DNA of 64,000 nucleotides from Dyadobacter bucti (GCF_005869225.1 NZ_SWFP01000010.1:124001-188000), one strand, 5' to 3'. Shown: positions 35,173 to 43,871, numbered from the stretch's first letter. Made by a program: numbers and translations. The notes: generated by a model from the sequence alone, not told the origin.

Positions 35173-36342
35173 ATGATAAGTTGTCCCAAGTGCAATGATG
35201 TAAGCATGATTATGAAGGCCGGGTATATACGAGGAAAGCAGCGGTATGTCTGTAAGTCCTGTACATACTTTTTTACATTGAGGGAAACTGACGCACTCAC
35301 GCCGGGGAGAAAGAGCAGAAGGCACCAAACGACGATCATCGATATTGCGAAATCCCTGGGTGTTTCGAACTCAACTGTTTCACGCGCGCTGCACGGGCAT
35401 GCGGATATCAGTCCGGAAACGAGGCAGGCTGTGTTAAACATGGCGATCCAGCTGGATTACCAGCCCAATCAGCTCGCGTATAATCTTGTGAAAAGCAGTA
35501 CGAACACCATCGGTATGATCGTACCCGAATTTCATAACTCATTTTTTCCCAGCGTCATTGTCGGAGCACATGAGGTGCTGACAGCCGCAGGTTATAACCT
35601 GACGATCATGCAATCCAATGAATCGTATCAGACCGAAGTGGCGAATACACATGCCATGCTGGCCAACCGCATCGATGGGCTGCTGATATCGGTCACGCAG
35701 GAAACCAATAATTTTGACCATCTTATTACCTTTGAAAAAAGAGGGATTCCTATGATCATGTTCAACAGGGTGTCCGATAAGGTGGTAAGTCCGAAGGTGG
35801 TGGTCAATGATTTTGAAGCTGCGTTCTGGGCAGTCGAGCATTTGATATTTAACGGCTATCATCGTATAGCCCACCTGGGCGGTCCGCTGAATTTGCTGGT
35901 GAGCCAGGAGCGGTTGAGAGGGTACCGGGCAGCAATGGAGAAACACGGGAAGGTGATTGAGGAGACTATGGTGGTGGATGGCATACGCTCTCCGCAACAG
36001 GCTAAGGTATATGCAAACCATCTGCTGGAATTAACGAACAAGCCTGACGCCATATTCGCGTTTAACGATCCGTCGGCGATAGAAATCATGCTTCTTGCGA
36101 AGGAAAAAGGGATCCGGATTCCAGAGGAGCTGGGTGTGGTGGGTTTCAGCGACGATTCTATTTCTACCTATATAGGCTCAGGCCTTACTACGATCCGGCA
36201 ACCGACCCAACTGATCGGTAAAACCACCGCTGAGTGGATCCTGCAATTGGTAGAGTCGGAGGATCTTGACCTGCATCAGAAAAAGATATTGAACACGGAA
36301 CTGATCGTGCGGGGGTCTTCTAGGCGGAATGGTTTGGTATAG
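35173..36342 (+). CDS. LacI-family regulator with N-terminal zinc ribbon
   Basis: A 389-aa regulator. Residues 1-35 form a zinc ribbon with C4-x2-C7 and C27-x2-C30 (CPKC; CKSC), of the kind found in IS1-type InsA proteins (gkqRYvCksC). A LacI helix-turn-helix follows at about 53-75 (IIDIAKSLGVSNSTVSRALHG) with the hinge helix, and then a periplasmic-binding-protein-like sugar sensor (NTIGMIVPEFHNSFFPSVI; DAIFAFNDPSAIEIM; GVVGFSDD). Usual LacI proteins are about 340 aa and begin at the HTH, so the ribbon is an addition. It is divergent from the SusC operon and next to a palindrome, so it probably senses a breakdown product and represses that operon and perhaps the fucosidase genes. Confidence 0.88.
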   Translation: MISCPKCNDVSMIMKAGYIRGKQRYVCKSCTYFFTLRETDALTPGRKSRRHQTTIIDIAKSLGVSNSTVSRALHGHADISPETRQAVLNMAIQLDYQPNQLAYNLVKSSTNTIGMIVPEFHNSFFPSVIVGAHEVLTAAGYNLTIMQSNESYQTEVANTHAMLANRIDGLLISVTQETNNFDHLITFEKRGIPMIMFNRVSDKVVSPKVVVNDFEAAFWAVEHLIFNGYHRIAHLGGPLNLLVSQERLRGYRAAMEKHGKVIEETMVVDGIRSPQQAKVYANHLLELTNKPDAIFAFNDPSAIEIMLLAKEKGIRIPEELGVVGFSDDSISTYIGSGLTTIRQPTQLIGKTTAEWILQLVESEDLDLHQKKILNTELIVRGSSRRNGLV

Positions 36343-36397
36343 CCACGGATACACGGATTTACACCAATTGATTCGTGCAAATCCGTGTATCCGTGGC
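36342..36397. terminator. 19-base perfect inverted repeat between convergent genes
   Basis: GCCACGGATACACGGATTT (36342-36360) and its exact complement (36379-36397) flank an 18-base spacer. It begins at the last base of the regulator gene and ends 7 bases before the fucosidase stop. There is no T-run. CCACGGAT..ATCCGTGG words are common in dispersed bacterial repeats, so it may be both a mobile palindrome and a bidirectional transcript end. Confidence 0.6.
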
Positions 36398-36403
36398 AAG
36401 GTA

Positions 36404-37873
36404 TTATTCCGAGTCCTTATACAGTCCAAACTCGCTGATTGCGACGCTGACGGGGGATTTGGTAATTCTCAGTCTTACTTTTTGTGTAGTGACCGGTACC
36501 TTCAATTTTACGATCCTTTTCGCGCCTACGCTTGTTCCTTTATGAATTTCTTTCCAGGCGTTTCCTTCCCAGGTATCAACAGCAAATTCTTCGATGCGCT
36601 GTCCCAGTTTGATAAACTCCTGAAGTGATATGATATCAAAGGTAATTGGCTGGCTCAGATCCACTGTTACTTCGGGTGTTTTGAAATCGTCATCTGTTGC
36701 CCAATAAGTCTCGGGTTTACCGTCAAGGATATTTTTCGCACTGTATATGGAATTATAACCTCTCACATTAACTGCCTTTGAACCGGCTCTTGCGATCAGG
36801 TTTGTGGCAAATGTTTGTTTTACGTGATCACCAAATGCTTTTAGTGCTGCCACATCATCGTCATGCAGCAGTCCGCGGGTATCCGGCGCAAGGCCCAGGT
36901 CAAGTGCTGCACCGCGGCCAACGCTTTTCAGGTACAGATCAAAAAGTTTCTCAGGTGTTTTAGGTTTTTCATCAGCGTGATAAAACCATCCCTTACGTAG
37001 GGGAACGTCGCATTCAGCCGGGATCCAGAATTTCCCGTTCCTTGTTCCGCCAGGGTTTTCAGTTGCATTGGCCTGACCAGGTACCGCTACATTTTTACCT
37101 TCGGACGGTTTCGGGGTGAGGGTTGCCCAAGAAGTTTCGTCAACGGATCCATCTTCATTTCCCGCCCAGCGTACGTCCCAGCCAATGTCGCTGAAAATAT
37201 TGGCAGTAGGCTGTAATTTGCGGGTCAGGTTTGTCCAGGTAGAGTCCCATTGGTAGTAAGTTGTGTTGTCGATAGACCGTTTTTCACGGGCGCCCCCATA
37301 ATAGCCGTCACCACCATTTGCGCCGTCATGCCACGACATAAACAGTTCGCCATAGTTTGTGTAAAGTTCGCGGAGCTGCTCGCGGTAAATAGCAAGATAT
37401 TCCGAAGTTCCGTACTTCGCATTGTTGCGGTCCCAGGGAGAACAGTACACGCCGAATTTCAACCCGTGTTTTCGCGCAGCGTCCGCTACCTCCTTTACAA
37501 GATCCCCTTTTCCATCTCGGAAAGGACTTTTGGAAATATTATAATCTGTCGTTTTTGTTGGCCATAGTGCGAAACCATCATGGTGTTTTGCAACCAGGAC
37601 AATGCCTTTCAGTCCACCCGCTTTGGCAGCCAGGACGATCTGCTCTGCGTTAAATGAAGACGGATTAAATGTTTTTGGATCAGCATCCCCAAACCCCCAT
37701 TCTTTATTTTCGAATGTCGTGGGCGTGAAATGAATAAGTCCGTACACTTCTATGCCGTGCCAGGCAATCTGTCTGGGAGCTGGCAACGCGCCGTACGATT
37801 TGGGAGGGGATTGAGCAAATGCATAATTGCCGAAAAGCAAAACGAATGCTAGTAATTTATACATGTAGTGCAT
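36404..37873 (-). CDS. secreted alpha-L-fucosidase (GH29) with C-terminal discoidin domain
   Basis: A 489-aa GH29 enzyme that releases L-fucose from glycan ends. It has a Sec signal (to about residue 20, YAFA|Q); Met4 at 37864 is an alternative start. The substrate-pocket motif KHHDGFALWP is at 96-105 and the nucleophile is probably D183 in SWHDGANG. Residues about 350-489 form an F5/8 type C-like module (NILDGKPETYWATDDDF; ISEFGLYKD). It is the last gene of a leftward group that also has a second GH29 and a glycosylasparaginase. Confidence 0.9.
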   Translation of the reverse strand: MHYMYKLLAFVLLFGNYAFAQSPPKSYGALPAPRQIAWHGIEVYGLIHFTPTTFENKEWGFGDADPKTFNPSSFNAEQIVLAAKAGGLKGIVLVAKHHDGFALWPTKTTDYNISKSPFRDGKGDLVKEVADAARKHGLKFGVYCSPWDRNNAKYGTSEYLAIYREQLRELYTNYGELFMSWHDGANGGDGYYGGAREKRSIDNTTYYQWDSTWTNLTRKLQPTANIFSDIGWDVRWAGNEDGSVDETSWATLTPKPSEGKNVAVPGQANATENPGGTRNGKFWIPAECDVPLRKGWFYHADEKPKTPEKLFDLYLKSVGRGAALDLGLAPDTRGLLHDDDVAALKAFGDHVKQTFATNLIARAGSKAVNVRGYNSIYSAKNILDGKPETYWATDDDFKTPEVTVDLSQPITFDIISLQEFIKLGQRIEEFAVDTWEGNAWKEIHKGTSVGAKRIVKLKVPVTTQKVRLRITKSPVSVAISEFGLYKDSE

Positions 37874-37963
37874 TAAGATATTTGCTAAGTGGGTTTAAAA
37901 ATAAAGGGACTTTGCGATAATTTCTAATCGTTTCGCGGATTTAGCATTTTTCTCTGCCACCAT

Positions 37964-39388
37964 CTAATTGATAACAAACAAATAAGCCGGTTGTTGCCCT
38001 GTTTCGGTTATAGTTTTAGGAGGAATTGAGATTGTTCCGTCTTTTAAACGCAATGCTTTTTTGTTGCCGGCAAGGGTAATGCTGGCATTCGCCGGTAGGC
38101 TCAGACCTTCCGGTTTCAGGCTGGCGGGCAGATTTTCACCGGCATCGGCCAGATAGAACGCGTATGTAGTGGTGCCTTTTTTTGTGTATGCCCATTTGCC
38201 GCTGCGATAGGGTGCCAAAGGTTTTGTTTCGTAAATGCCGATACTATTGATAGTCATCCATTTTCCGATTTCTTCAAGACGCTGATAGGCTTCTTCGTGC
38301 CATTCGCCATCCGGGCCGGGTGCCACATTCAGCAGCAGGTTTCCGCCTTTTGCCACGATATCAACCAGGGTATGTACCAGTTTTTGAGTGGATTTGAAAT
38401 TCTCCTTCGGGATGTAAGACCAAGAATCGCCCATGGTCATGCAGGATTCCCAGGGAATGGACATATAATGATCAGGAATCTGCTGCTCGGGTGTTACATA
38501 GTTCTCAAACTCGCCGGTCACAGTACGGTCGACGACCAGCAATCCCGGCTGGTGTGACCGGGCCATTTTTGCAATCCGCGCCATATCGATATCCTGGTCG
38601 TATGGTATTGTTTTTTGCCAGCTGATATTGGGATCAATGGTACTGAAAGGGCGGATCCAGCCCCCGTCAAGCCAAAGGATATCGACCGATCCGTAATCAG
38701 ACATTAACTCTTCGATCTGGTTGTAGGTGAAATCCTTGAATTTGTTCCAAAGTTCAGGACGTTTCTTGGGGTCATAAGATACGTTACGGTCTTTTGGCGG
38801 GAAATATGGCCACCAGTAGTGTTCGGTATGCCAGTCGGGTTTGGAAAAGTAGGTGCCGGTCATAAATCCCTGGTTCCGGAAAGCCGACAATACCTCCTTG
38901 GTTACATTGGCTTTCGGGTTGGATTTGAAAGGAGTATTGGTGATTTTGTAATCGGTGTATTTGGAGTCGAACATGGCAAAACCGTCGTGATGCTTGGTTG
39001 TAAAAACCACGTATTTCATCCCGGCGTTTTTCGCTGCCTGGGCCCATCTTTCAGGGTTAAATTTCACGGGATTGAAAGTTTTAGGGATTTCCTCGTAGGC
39101 TTTTTTGTATTCATACCAATCGTGGGAGTGAGGGCCTCTTCTTTCACACCAGCCTTCGTCTTCCGGGCAAAGCGACCACGACTCTACAATACCCCACTGG
39201 CTATACGTGCCCCAGTGCATCAGCAGCCCGAATTTAACGTCCTGCCATTTGCTGAGTTTTTGTTGAACTAACGGGTCCGTAGGCGCTACATATTTGGAAT
39301 GGTCCTGTTCCGAATGCTGCTGCGCATGCAGACTTCCCGCAAAAAGTAAGCCTGCCAATAACAGGCTTTTGATCGTTTTGAATTTCAT
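37964..39388 (-). CDS. secreted alpha-L-fucosidase (GH29)
   Basis: A 474-aa GH29 enzyme with a Sec signal (LHA|Q, residues 1-22). FGLLMHWGTYSQWG, TTKHHDGFAMFDSKYTDY and DILWLDGGW are family motifs; D241 is the probable nucleophile. The LLLNVAPGPDGEW segment closes the barrel, and a short beta domain follows without a discoidin module. It differs clearly from the GH29 gene 90 bases downstream, so the two may cut different fucose linkages. A repeat-filled gap separates it from the upstream asparaginase gene. Confidence 0.92.
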   Translation of the reverse strand: MKFKTIKSLLLAGLLFAGSLHAQQHSEQDHSKYVAPTDPLVQQKLSKWQDVKFGLLMHWGTYSQWGIVESWSLCPEDEGWCERRGPHSHDWYEYKKAYEEIPKTFNPVKFNPERWAQAAKNAGMKYVVFTTKHHDGFAMFDSKYTDYKITNTPFKSNPKANVTKEVLSAFRNQGFMTGTYFSKPDWHTEHYWWPYFPPKDRNVSYDPKKRPELWNKFKDFTYNQIEELMSDYGSVDILWLDGGWIRPFSTIDPNISWQKTIPYDQDIDMARIAKMARSHQPGLLVVDRTVTGEFENYVTPEQQIPDHYMSIPWESCMTMGDSWSYIPKENFKSTQKLVHTLVDIVAKGGNLLLNVAPGPDGEWHEEAYQRLEEIGKWMTINSIGIYETKPLAPYRSGKWAYTKKGTTTYAFYLADAGENLPASLKPEGLSLPANASITLAGNKKALRLKDGTISIPPKTITETGQQPAYLFVIN

Positions 39389-39420
39389 TATTTTATGGTA
39401 AAAACTTAAAATTTTTTCTT

Positions 39421-39600
39421 TCCTTTTGCTTCTAAATTTAATCTCTCTCGTTCGCCCCGGGCGGTGCCTCGGGGCAGAGGTATTTTAGCCTTTCAGGCTA
39501 TTTTTTGGACCTTTTATTTTTCCTTTTGCTTCTAAATTTAATCTCTCTCGTTCGCCCCGGGCGGTGCCTCGGGGCTGAGGTATGGGAGCCTTTCAGGCTT
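39421..39600. repeat. tandem pair of GC-rich intergenic repeats, family B, 100-base period
   Basis: Two nearly identical units start at 39421 and 39521, exactly 100 bases apart. Each carries TCTCTCGTTCGCCCCGGGCG, GTGCCTCGGGGC, GAGGTAT and AGCCTTTCAGGCT. They fill the gap between the glycosylasparaginase and fucosidase genes. The core matches the pair at 23.2-23.3 kb. Confidence 0.75.
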
Positions 39601-39621
39601 GGGTGGGTGCTACGTACATCT

Positions 39622-39681
39622 GGTTCCTCCCGTTCCTCCATTCCTCCATCGTCCCATTCTACCTACCTACCTTCCTTCCTC
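39622..39681 (-). repeat. purine-rich tract after the glycosylasparaginase gene
   Basis: On the transcript this reads as stacked GGAGGAAGG, GGTAGG and GGAGGAATGGAGGAACGGGAGG words right after the stop codon. Comparable tracts follow cysD and FAD oxidoreductase 2. Function unknown. Confidence 0.45.
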
Positions 39682-39685
39682 CAAA

Positions 39686-40717
39686 TCACGAGAAATAACT
39701 CTCCGCATTAAACACCTTTCCTTTTCCGCCCTTTTCGGTGACGGTATAGTTAAAGCCTTTCTGCACAGAATATGCGCCTACTTCACCTTGTTTGTTGATG
39801 GCAATGAAGCCGACCTGGAAAGTTTTGGCGCGTTCGGGATTGGGCTTCACAATGCGTTCGATCGCTTTTTTACATGCCTCGGCAGGTGTAAGCCCGGAAC
39901 GCATCAACTCGACTACAAGGTGGGTGCCGCAAACCCGGATCACTTCTTCACCCTGTCCCGAAGAGGTTGCTGCGCCCACTTCATTGTCCACAAACAATCC
40001 CGCGCCGATAATGGGGGAATCGCCAACCCTGCCACGCATTTTGAAGCCCATACCGCTGGTGGTGCACATACCGGAAAGGTCTCCGCTGGCGTCCAGCGCA
40101 ATTGTACCCATGGTGTCATGGTTAAACGAGCCGTCTTCCAGCCGTGAGGGGGCGAAGGGGCCATGTCCTTTGGGGTGTGATTGCTGGTGTTCAATGTTAA
40201 TGACAGGTTTATACTCTGCTTTTTTCAGCCATTGTTTATATGACTTTTCCGCATCGGGTGATAGCTTGGCGGATTCCAGTTTAAAACCGTTTGCCAAAGC
40301 AAATTGCTGTGCACCTTCACCAACCAGAAAAACATGAGGGGTCGTTTCCATCAGTTTTCGGGCGACGGAGATCGGGTGTTTGATCCGTTCTAAAAACGCA
40401 ACAGCACCGCAGTTCGCCTTTTCATCCATAATGCATGCGTCAAGCGTCACATGTCCGTCGCGGTCGGGATTCCCGCCAAGGCCCACGCAGCAGTTGATAT
40501 CATTTTCAATCGCTATTGCCGCCTGTTCGACAGCATCCAGTGCTTTACCGCCTTTTTCCAGAACCGGCCATGCAGCGCCATTCGCAATCTGACCACTGTC
40601 CCAGGTGGAGACGATGATCGGCTTGTTGACGGCAGTTTTGCCGAAAAGTTTCGTGGCCGGGGCGAAAGGCAATGCCAGTGCTGAAAAGCGAAGGAAGGAG
40701 CGACGGTTGGAGGTCAT
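39686..40717 (-). CDS. N4-(beta-N-acetylglucosaminyl)-L-asparaginase, Tat-exported
   Basis: A 343-aa Ntn-hydrolase that cuts the bond between GlcNAc and the Asn side chain of N-glycoproteins. The N terminus (RRSFLRFSALALPFAP) is a Tat signal. The self-cleavage site and nucleophile are H200-D201-T202 in HDTMGTIALDA, the motif that distinguishes glycosylasparaginases; GRVGDSPIIGAG and CTTSGMGFKM also fit. It would act in the periplasm on N-glycan asparagine. With two fucosidases next door, use of host-like or plant glycoproteins is a reasonable guess. Confidence 0.9.
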   Translation of the reverse strand: MTSNRRSFLRFSALALPFAPATKLFGKTAVNKPIIVSTWDSGQIANGAAWPVLEKGGKALDAVEQAAIAIENDINCCVGLGGNPDRDGHVTLDACIMDEKANCGAVAFLERIKHPISVARKLMETTPHVFLVGEGAQQFALANGFKLESAKLSPDAEKSYKQWLKKAEYKPVINIEHQQSHPKGHGPFAPSRLEDGSFNHDTMGTIALDASGDLSGMCTTSGMGFKMRGRVGDSPIIGAGLFVDNEVGAATSSGQGEEVIRVCGTHLVVELMRSGLTPAEACKKAIERIVKPNPERAKTFQVGFIAINKQGEVGAYSVQKGFNYTVTEKGGKGKVFNAESYFS

Positions 40718-40969
40718 CGAAGTGTATATCAGGTTTTGGTGAATTTAAAGATGAGGTACTGTCTGTGGATATTTAATAATTTTTTAAAATATAGGTGTGA
40801 GATATTTTAATTTTTTTTCAAATATACCGGTCGCAGGATTAGATGCCAATGAAGTAGCAAAATTTAGTTTAACTGTTTTATTCAATATTTAATACGGCAA
40901 CCTGCTAACACGGCTAAATAAAATATGGAATTGCTGGAAAACAGTTATATATGTCAAAATCCGGCACGG
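40718..40969. other. AT-rich gap with nothing recognised
   Basis: 252 bases between the glycosylasparaginase start and the desaturase-like gene end. It is AT-rich and presumably holds the promoter of the leftward glycosidase group. No repeat, RNA or small gene was seen. Confidence 0.5.
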
Positions 40970-41794
40970 CTATTTTTGAACAGGTTTTCTGTAACGCTGG
41001 AAAGGAATCAGGAGGAGATTGTTGATCCGGCTGTTTTCCTCGGGTTTCAAATGCGTATCAATTCCGTAAATAATGCTTTTCTGGTCTATCGTTTGCATGG
41101 TGCCGAAAATACGGTCCCAGACGGAAAAGATGTTTCCATAATTGGAATCCGTATAGGGCTGCACATAATGATGGTGAACATGATGCATATTGGGGGTTAC
41201 GATCAGGATACGCAGAAACGCGTCCAGCTGGCCGGGTAGTACGATGTTGGCGTGGTTAAATTGAGACAGTACTACTGAAGAGGACTGGTACAGAAAAACC
41301 AGCCACATCGGGGCACCTGCTATCAATATTGCGAAGGTCGTAAAGACAAACCGGATAACACTTTCGCCGGGATGATGCCTGTTGGCGGTAGTGGTATCTA
41401 CATGCTGGTCGGAGTGGTGAATAATGTGAAAACGCCACATCCATTTTGTTTTATGCTGAACAAAGTGCGCCAACCAGGCACCCACAAAATCGAGCAGCAA
41501 CAGCCCTCCAATAGCCTGCACCCAAAGCGGAAGCTGGACCCACTGAAGAATGCCGAATTTGTTGATGACTGCCCAGTCGCTGGTGGCGACCAGTACAAAG
41601 GCAAGCATGAAGTTGACAATTATGGTAGTCAGTGTAAAGAAGACATTGATACCCGCATGCCGCCACTTATTATATGAAAACCTGAAAAGCGGCCAGCCAT
41701 CCTCGATCAACCAGAAAAACATGATTCCTCCGATCAGAATCGCGCTTCTGTGGGCTGAGGGAATGTGTTCGAAATAGTCAATCAGTACCTGCAT
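40970..41794 (-). CDS. sterol desaturase/fatty acid hydroxylase superfamily membrane protein
   Basis: A 274-aa integral membrane protein with about four membrane segments. The His clusters of the di-iron hydroxylase superfamily are visible: H-x3-H in the region HFVQH, FHIIHHSDQH, and HHVHHH near the C terminus. Members hydroxylate or desaturate lipids with O2; the substrate here is unknown. No partner gene points to a pathway. The start Met at 41794 is the first residue and no signal peptide is needed. Confidence 0.83.
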   Translation of the reverse strand: MQVLIDYFEHIPSAHRSAILIGGIMFFWLIEDGWPLFRFSYNKWRHAGINVFFTLTTIIVNFMLAFVLVATSDWAVINKFGILQWVQLPLWVQAIGGLLLLDFVGAWLAHFVQHKTKWMWRFHIIHHSDQHVDTTTANRHHPGESVIRFVFTTFAILIAGAPMWLVFLYQSSSVVLSQFNHANIVLPGQLDAFLRILIVTPNMHHVHHHYVQPYTDSNYGNIFSVWDRIFGTMQTIDQKSIIYGIDTHLKPEENSRINNLLLIPFQRYRKPVQK

Positions 41795-41990
41795 GATCCA
41801 GATTGTTAAGTAGTTGCAGTGTTCTACAAAAATAAACTTTTTTGAAATTTACTTTCGTTTTCCGAGGCTTTTATTCGGTGGTGGTTCTGACAAAGAAAAT
41901 AATAATTTTTACCAGGCTGGATAATGTTCATGACGAAAAGAATAATTTTGGCTGGTTTTGAAAGTTGAATACCTTCTACAATTTTTGAGC

Positions 41991-42875
41991 ATGATTTCCC
42001 AAAAAGCTAGTGTCGATGTCGCTGTTGTTGCTTACGGAAAACCCTATCAAACCGCTGTGTCGCTTTTGACATTATTAAAACATTCCGGTGAATGGATCGA
42101 CAAAATTTATTTTGTTGAAGAAAAAAAACAGCCTGAATCGGTAGATTTTAAATTTATCACAGAGAAATTGGGTGACAGAGTTATTTACTACAAGCCATAT
42201 TTCTGGTTTTGGGTAAGCCGGGTAAGTAAAACCCTTCAGATGTTCAGGCCGTACCGTCAGTCTATCCGCTATCAGTATGCCTGGGAAAAAACGGATAAGG
42301 ATTATCTGCTGATCATGCATAACGATATGTATTTTACGGGAGATCTTGTAGGGGAATATTTAAAAGGTATCGGTGATCATACCGGAATCGGGAAAATAGG
42401 GCAGTGCTGGAACTGCCCGGCGTTTTCAGCAAATGTTTGCGATGGCGACAGCTATACCCAATTCCGTCCGCAATATGACGACGTGCTGGAACTGTCTGCC
42501 AAATATCCCGGTGCGCGAAGCGATATTTACAAAGAATTTATAGACCCTGCCCGGCCCTGGCCGCTGCCCGAATGCCGACTCAACGAATACGTGGCTTTGA
42601 TTAACATGTCTAAGGCAAGGAATGCGACTGTCCCTCTGGGCAAGGCAGCTCCGTTTGGTGTGTTAAATGTGATTGATATAGGCGTGGAATGGTTTGCAGA
42701 CCTCAACAACGCAGGACATACTTTTGCCAACTTTGACTACGATCCTTTTGCTATCCATAGTTGGGTAAGCCTTAAAAATGCCGGTCATGCGGCGCTGTTT
42801 GATAAAGATTTGTACCGACATGAGGAGGCAGTTGCTCTGCAATGCCTGAAAGATGAATTTGGTTTTGTTCCTTGA
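41991..42875 (+). CDS. glycosyltransferase-like protein of unknown family, copy 1
   Basis: About 294 aa from the ATG at 41991; the open frame extends to a TTG at 41958. I do not recognise the family. The start, VDVAVVAYGKPYQTAVSLLT, resembles the first strand of GT-A glycosyltransferases and is followed by IMHNDMYFTGDL, which may be the metal/nucleotide-sugar site. Other striking stretches are GKIGQCWNCPAFSA, WPLPECRLNEYVA and HTFANFDYDPFAIHSW. There is no signal or membrane segment, so it is cytoplasmic. A near-identical gene follows, and then an ABC transporter pair. Role in sugar transfer is a guess. Confidence 0.6.
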   Translation: MISQKASVDVAVVAYGKPYQTAVSLLTLLKHSGEWIDKIYFVEEKKQPESVDFKFITEKLGDRVIYYKPYFWFWVSRVSKTLQMFRPYRQSIRYQYAWEKTDKDYLLIMHNDMYFTGDLVGEYLKGIGDHTGIGKIGQCWNCPAFSANVCDGDSYTQFRPQYDDVLELSAKYPGARSDIYKEFIDPARPWPLPECRLNEYVALINMSKARNATVPLGKAAPFGVLNVIDIGVEWFADLNNAGHTFANFDYDPFAIHSWVSLKNAGHAALFDKDLYRHEEAVALQCLKDEFGFVP

Positions 42876-42943
42876 GACTAGGCCGGAAGATAAATTCATC
42901 GCTTACCTTTACAGAAATAACAGACTATACACTCTTGAATTTC

Positions 42944-43837
42944 ATGAATACTTCTAAAAAAGCGAGCGTTGATGTTGCTATTTCCGCTTATGGAAAACCT
43001 TATCAAACCGCTGTCACACTTTTCACACTATTAAAACATTCGGGTGAATGGATCGATAAAGTTTACTTCGTCGAAGAAAAAAGACAACCGGAACCTACCA
43101 ATTTTCAGTTTATTTTTTGTCAGCTGGGGAGCAGAATGGTATACTACAGACCATATTTCTGGTTTTGGTATAACAAGGTTAGTAAGCCGCTGCAGAAACT
43201 GAGGCCTTACCGGCAGGCGATCCGGTACCAGTATGCCTGGGAAAAAACCGATAAGGATTTCTTGCTGCTGCTCCATAACGACGTCTACTTTTCCGGCGAC
43301 CTTGTTGGTCAGTATCTGGAAAATATCAACGGGCATACGGGGATCGGGAAAATAGGCCAGTGCTGGAACTGCCCGGCATTTTCGGCATCCGTTTGTGATG
43401 GAAACAGCTATACTTCATACAAACCCGACTATAAGGGCATTATGGAGCTTACGGCAAAATTTCCGGGATCCAGGAGCCATTTATATGAAAATGTGATCGA
43501 GAAGGATGTGCCGTGGCCGTTGCCGGAATGCCGGCTCAATGAATACGTGGCGATGATCAATATGAAAAAAGCGCGGCCGGCGACAGCACCTTTTGGAAAG
43601 GCTACTCCAATTGGCGTGCATAACAAGCTGGATACCGGGGTAGCCTGGTTTTCGGATGTCAGCAATGCCGGACACACTTTTGCCAATTTTGACTACGATC
43701 CCTACGCCACACACAGTTGGGTGAGCTTGAAAAACGCAGGGCACGATGCCATGTTTAATAAAGACCTTTACAAATATGAAGAGTCTGTGGCCCTGCAATG
43801 TTTAAGGGACGAATTCGGTATTGATCCCGAAAAATGA
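42944..43837 (+). CDS. glycosyltransferase-like protein of unknown family, copy 2
   Basis: About 297 aa from the ATG at 42944 (open frame from a TTG at 42872 that overlaps copy 1). It repeats the features of copy 1: VDVAISAYGKPYQTAVTLFT, LLHNDVYFSGDL, GKIGQCWNCPAFSA, WPLPECRLNEYVA and TFANFDYDPYATHSWVSLKNAGH. The two are clearly tandem paralogues with most residues shared. The Cys and His positions of the central motifs are conserved in both, which suggests a functional site. It is followed by the ABC ATPase gene. Confidence 0.6.
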   Translation: MNTSKKASVDVAISAYGKPYQTAVTLFTLLKHSGEWIDKVYFVEEKRQPEPTNFQFIFCQLGSRMVYYRPYFWFWYNKVSKPLQKLRPYRQAIRYQYAWEKTDKDFLLLLHNDVYFSGDLVGQYLENINGHTGIGKIGQCWNCPAFSASVCDGNSYTSYKPDYKGIMELTAKFPGSRSHLYENVIEKDVPWPLPECRLNEYVAMINMKKARPATAPFGKATPIGVHNKLDTGVAWFSDVSNAGHTFANFDYDPYATHSWVSLKNAGHDAMFNKDLYKYEESVALQCLRDEFGIDPEK

Positions 43838-43871
43838 CGCGTGTTACATCATCAATTTTCTTTTTACATCC

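Noticed and set aside
35173..35280. Remnant of an IS1-type insertion sequence at the regulator start
   Set aside because: Only the zinc ribbon is present, in frame with the HTH; no terminal inverted repeats or InsB remnant were seen. A domain fusion is simpler.
36342..36397. Start of a CRISPR array
   Set aside because: There is a single inverted pair only, with no repeated spacers.
39421..39600. CRISPR-like tandem repeat
   Set aside because: There are only two units of about 80 bases with a 20-base gap; CRISPR repeats are shorter and more numerous.
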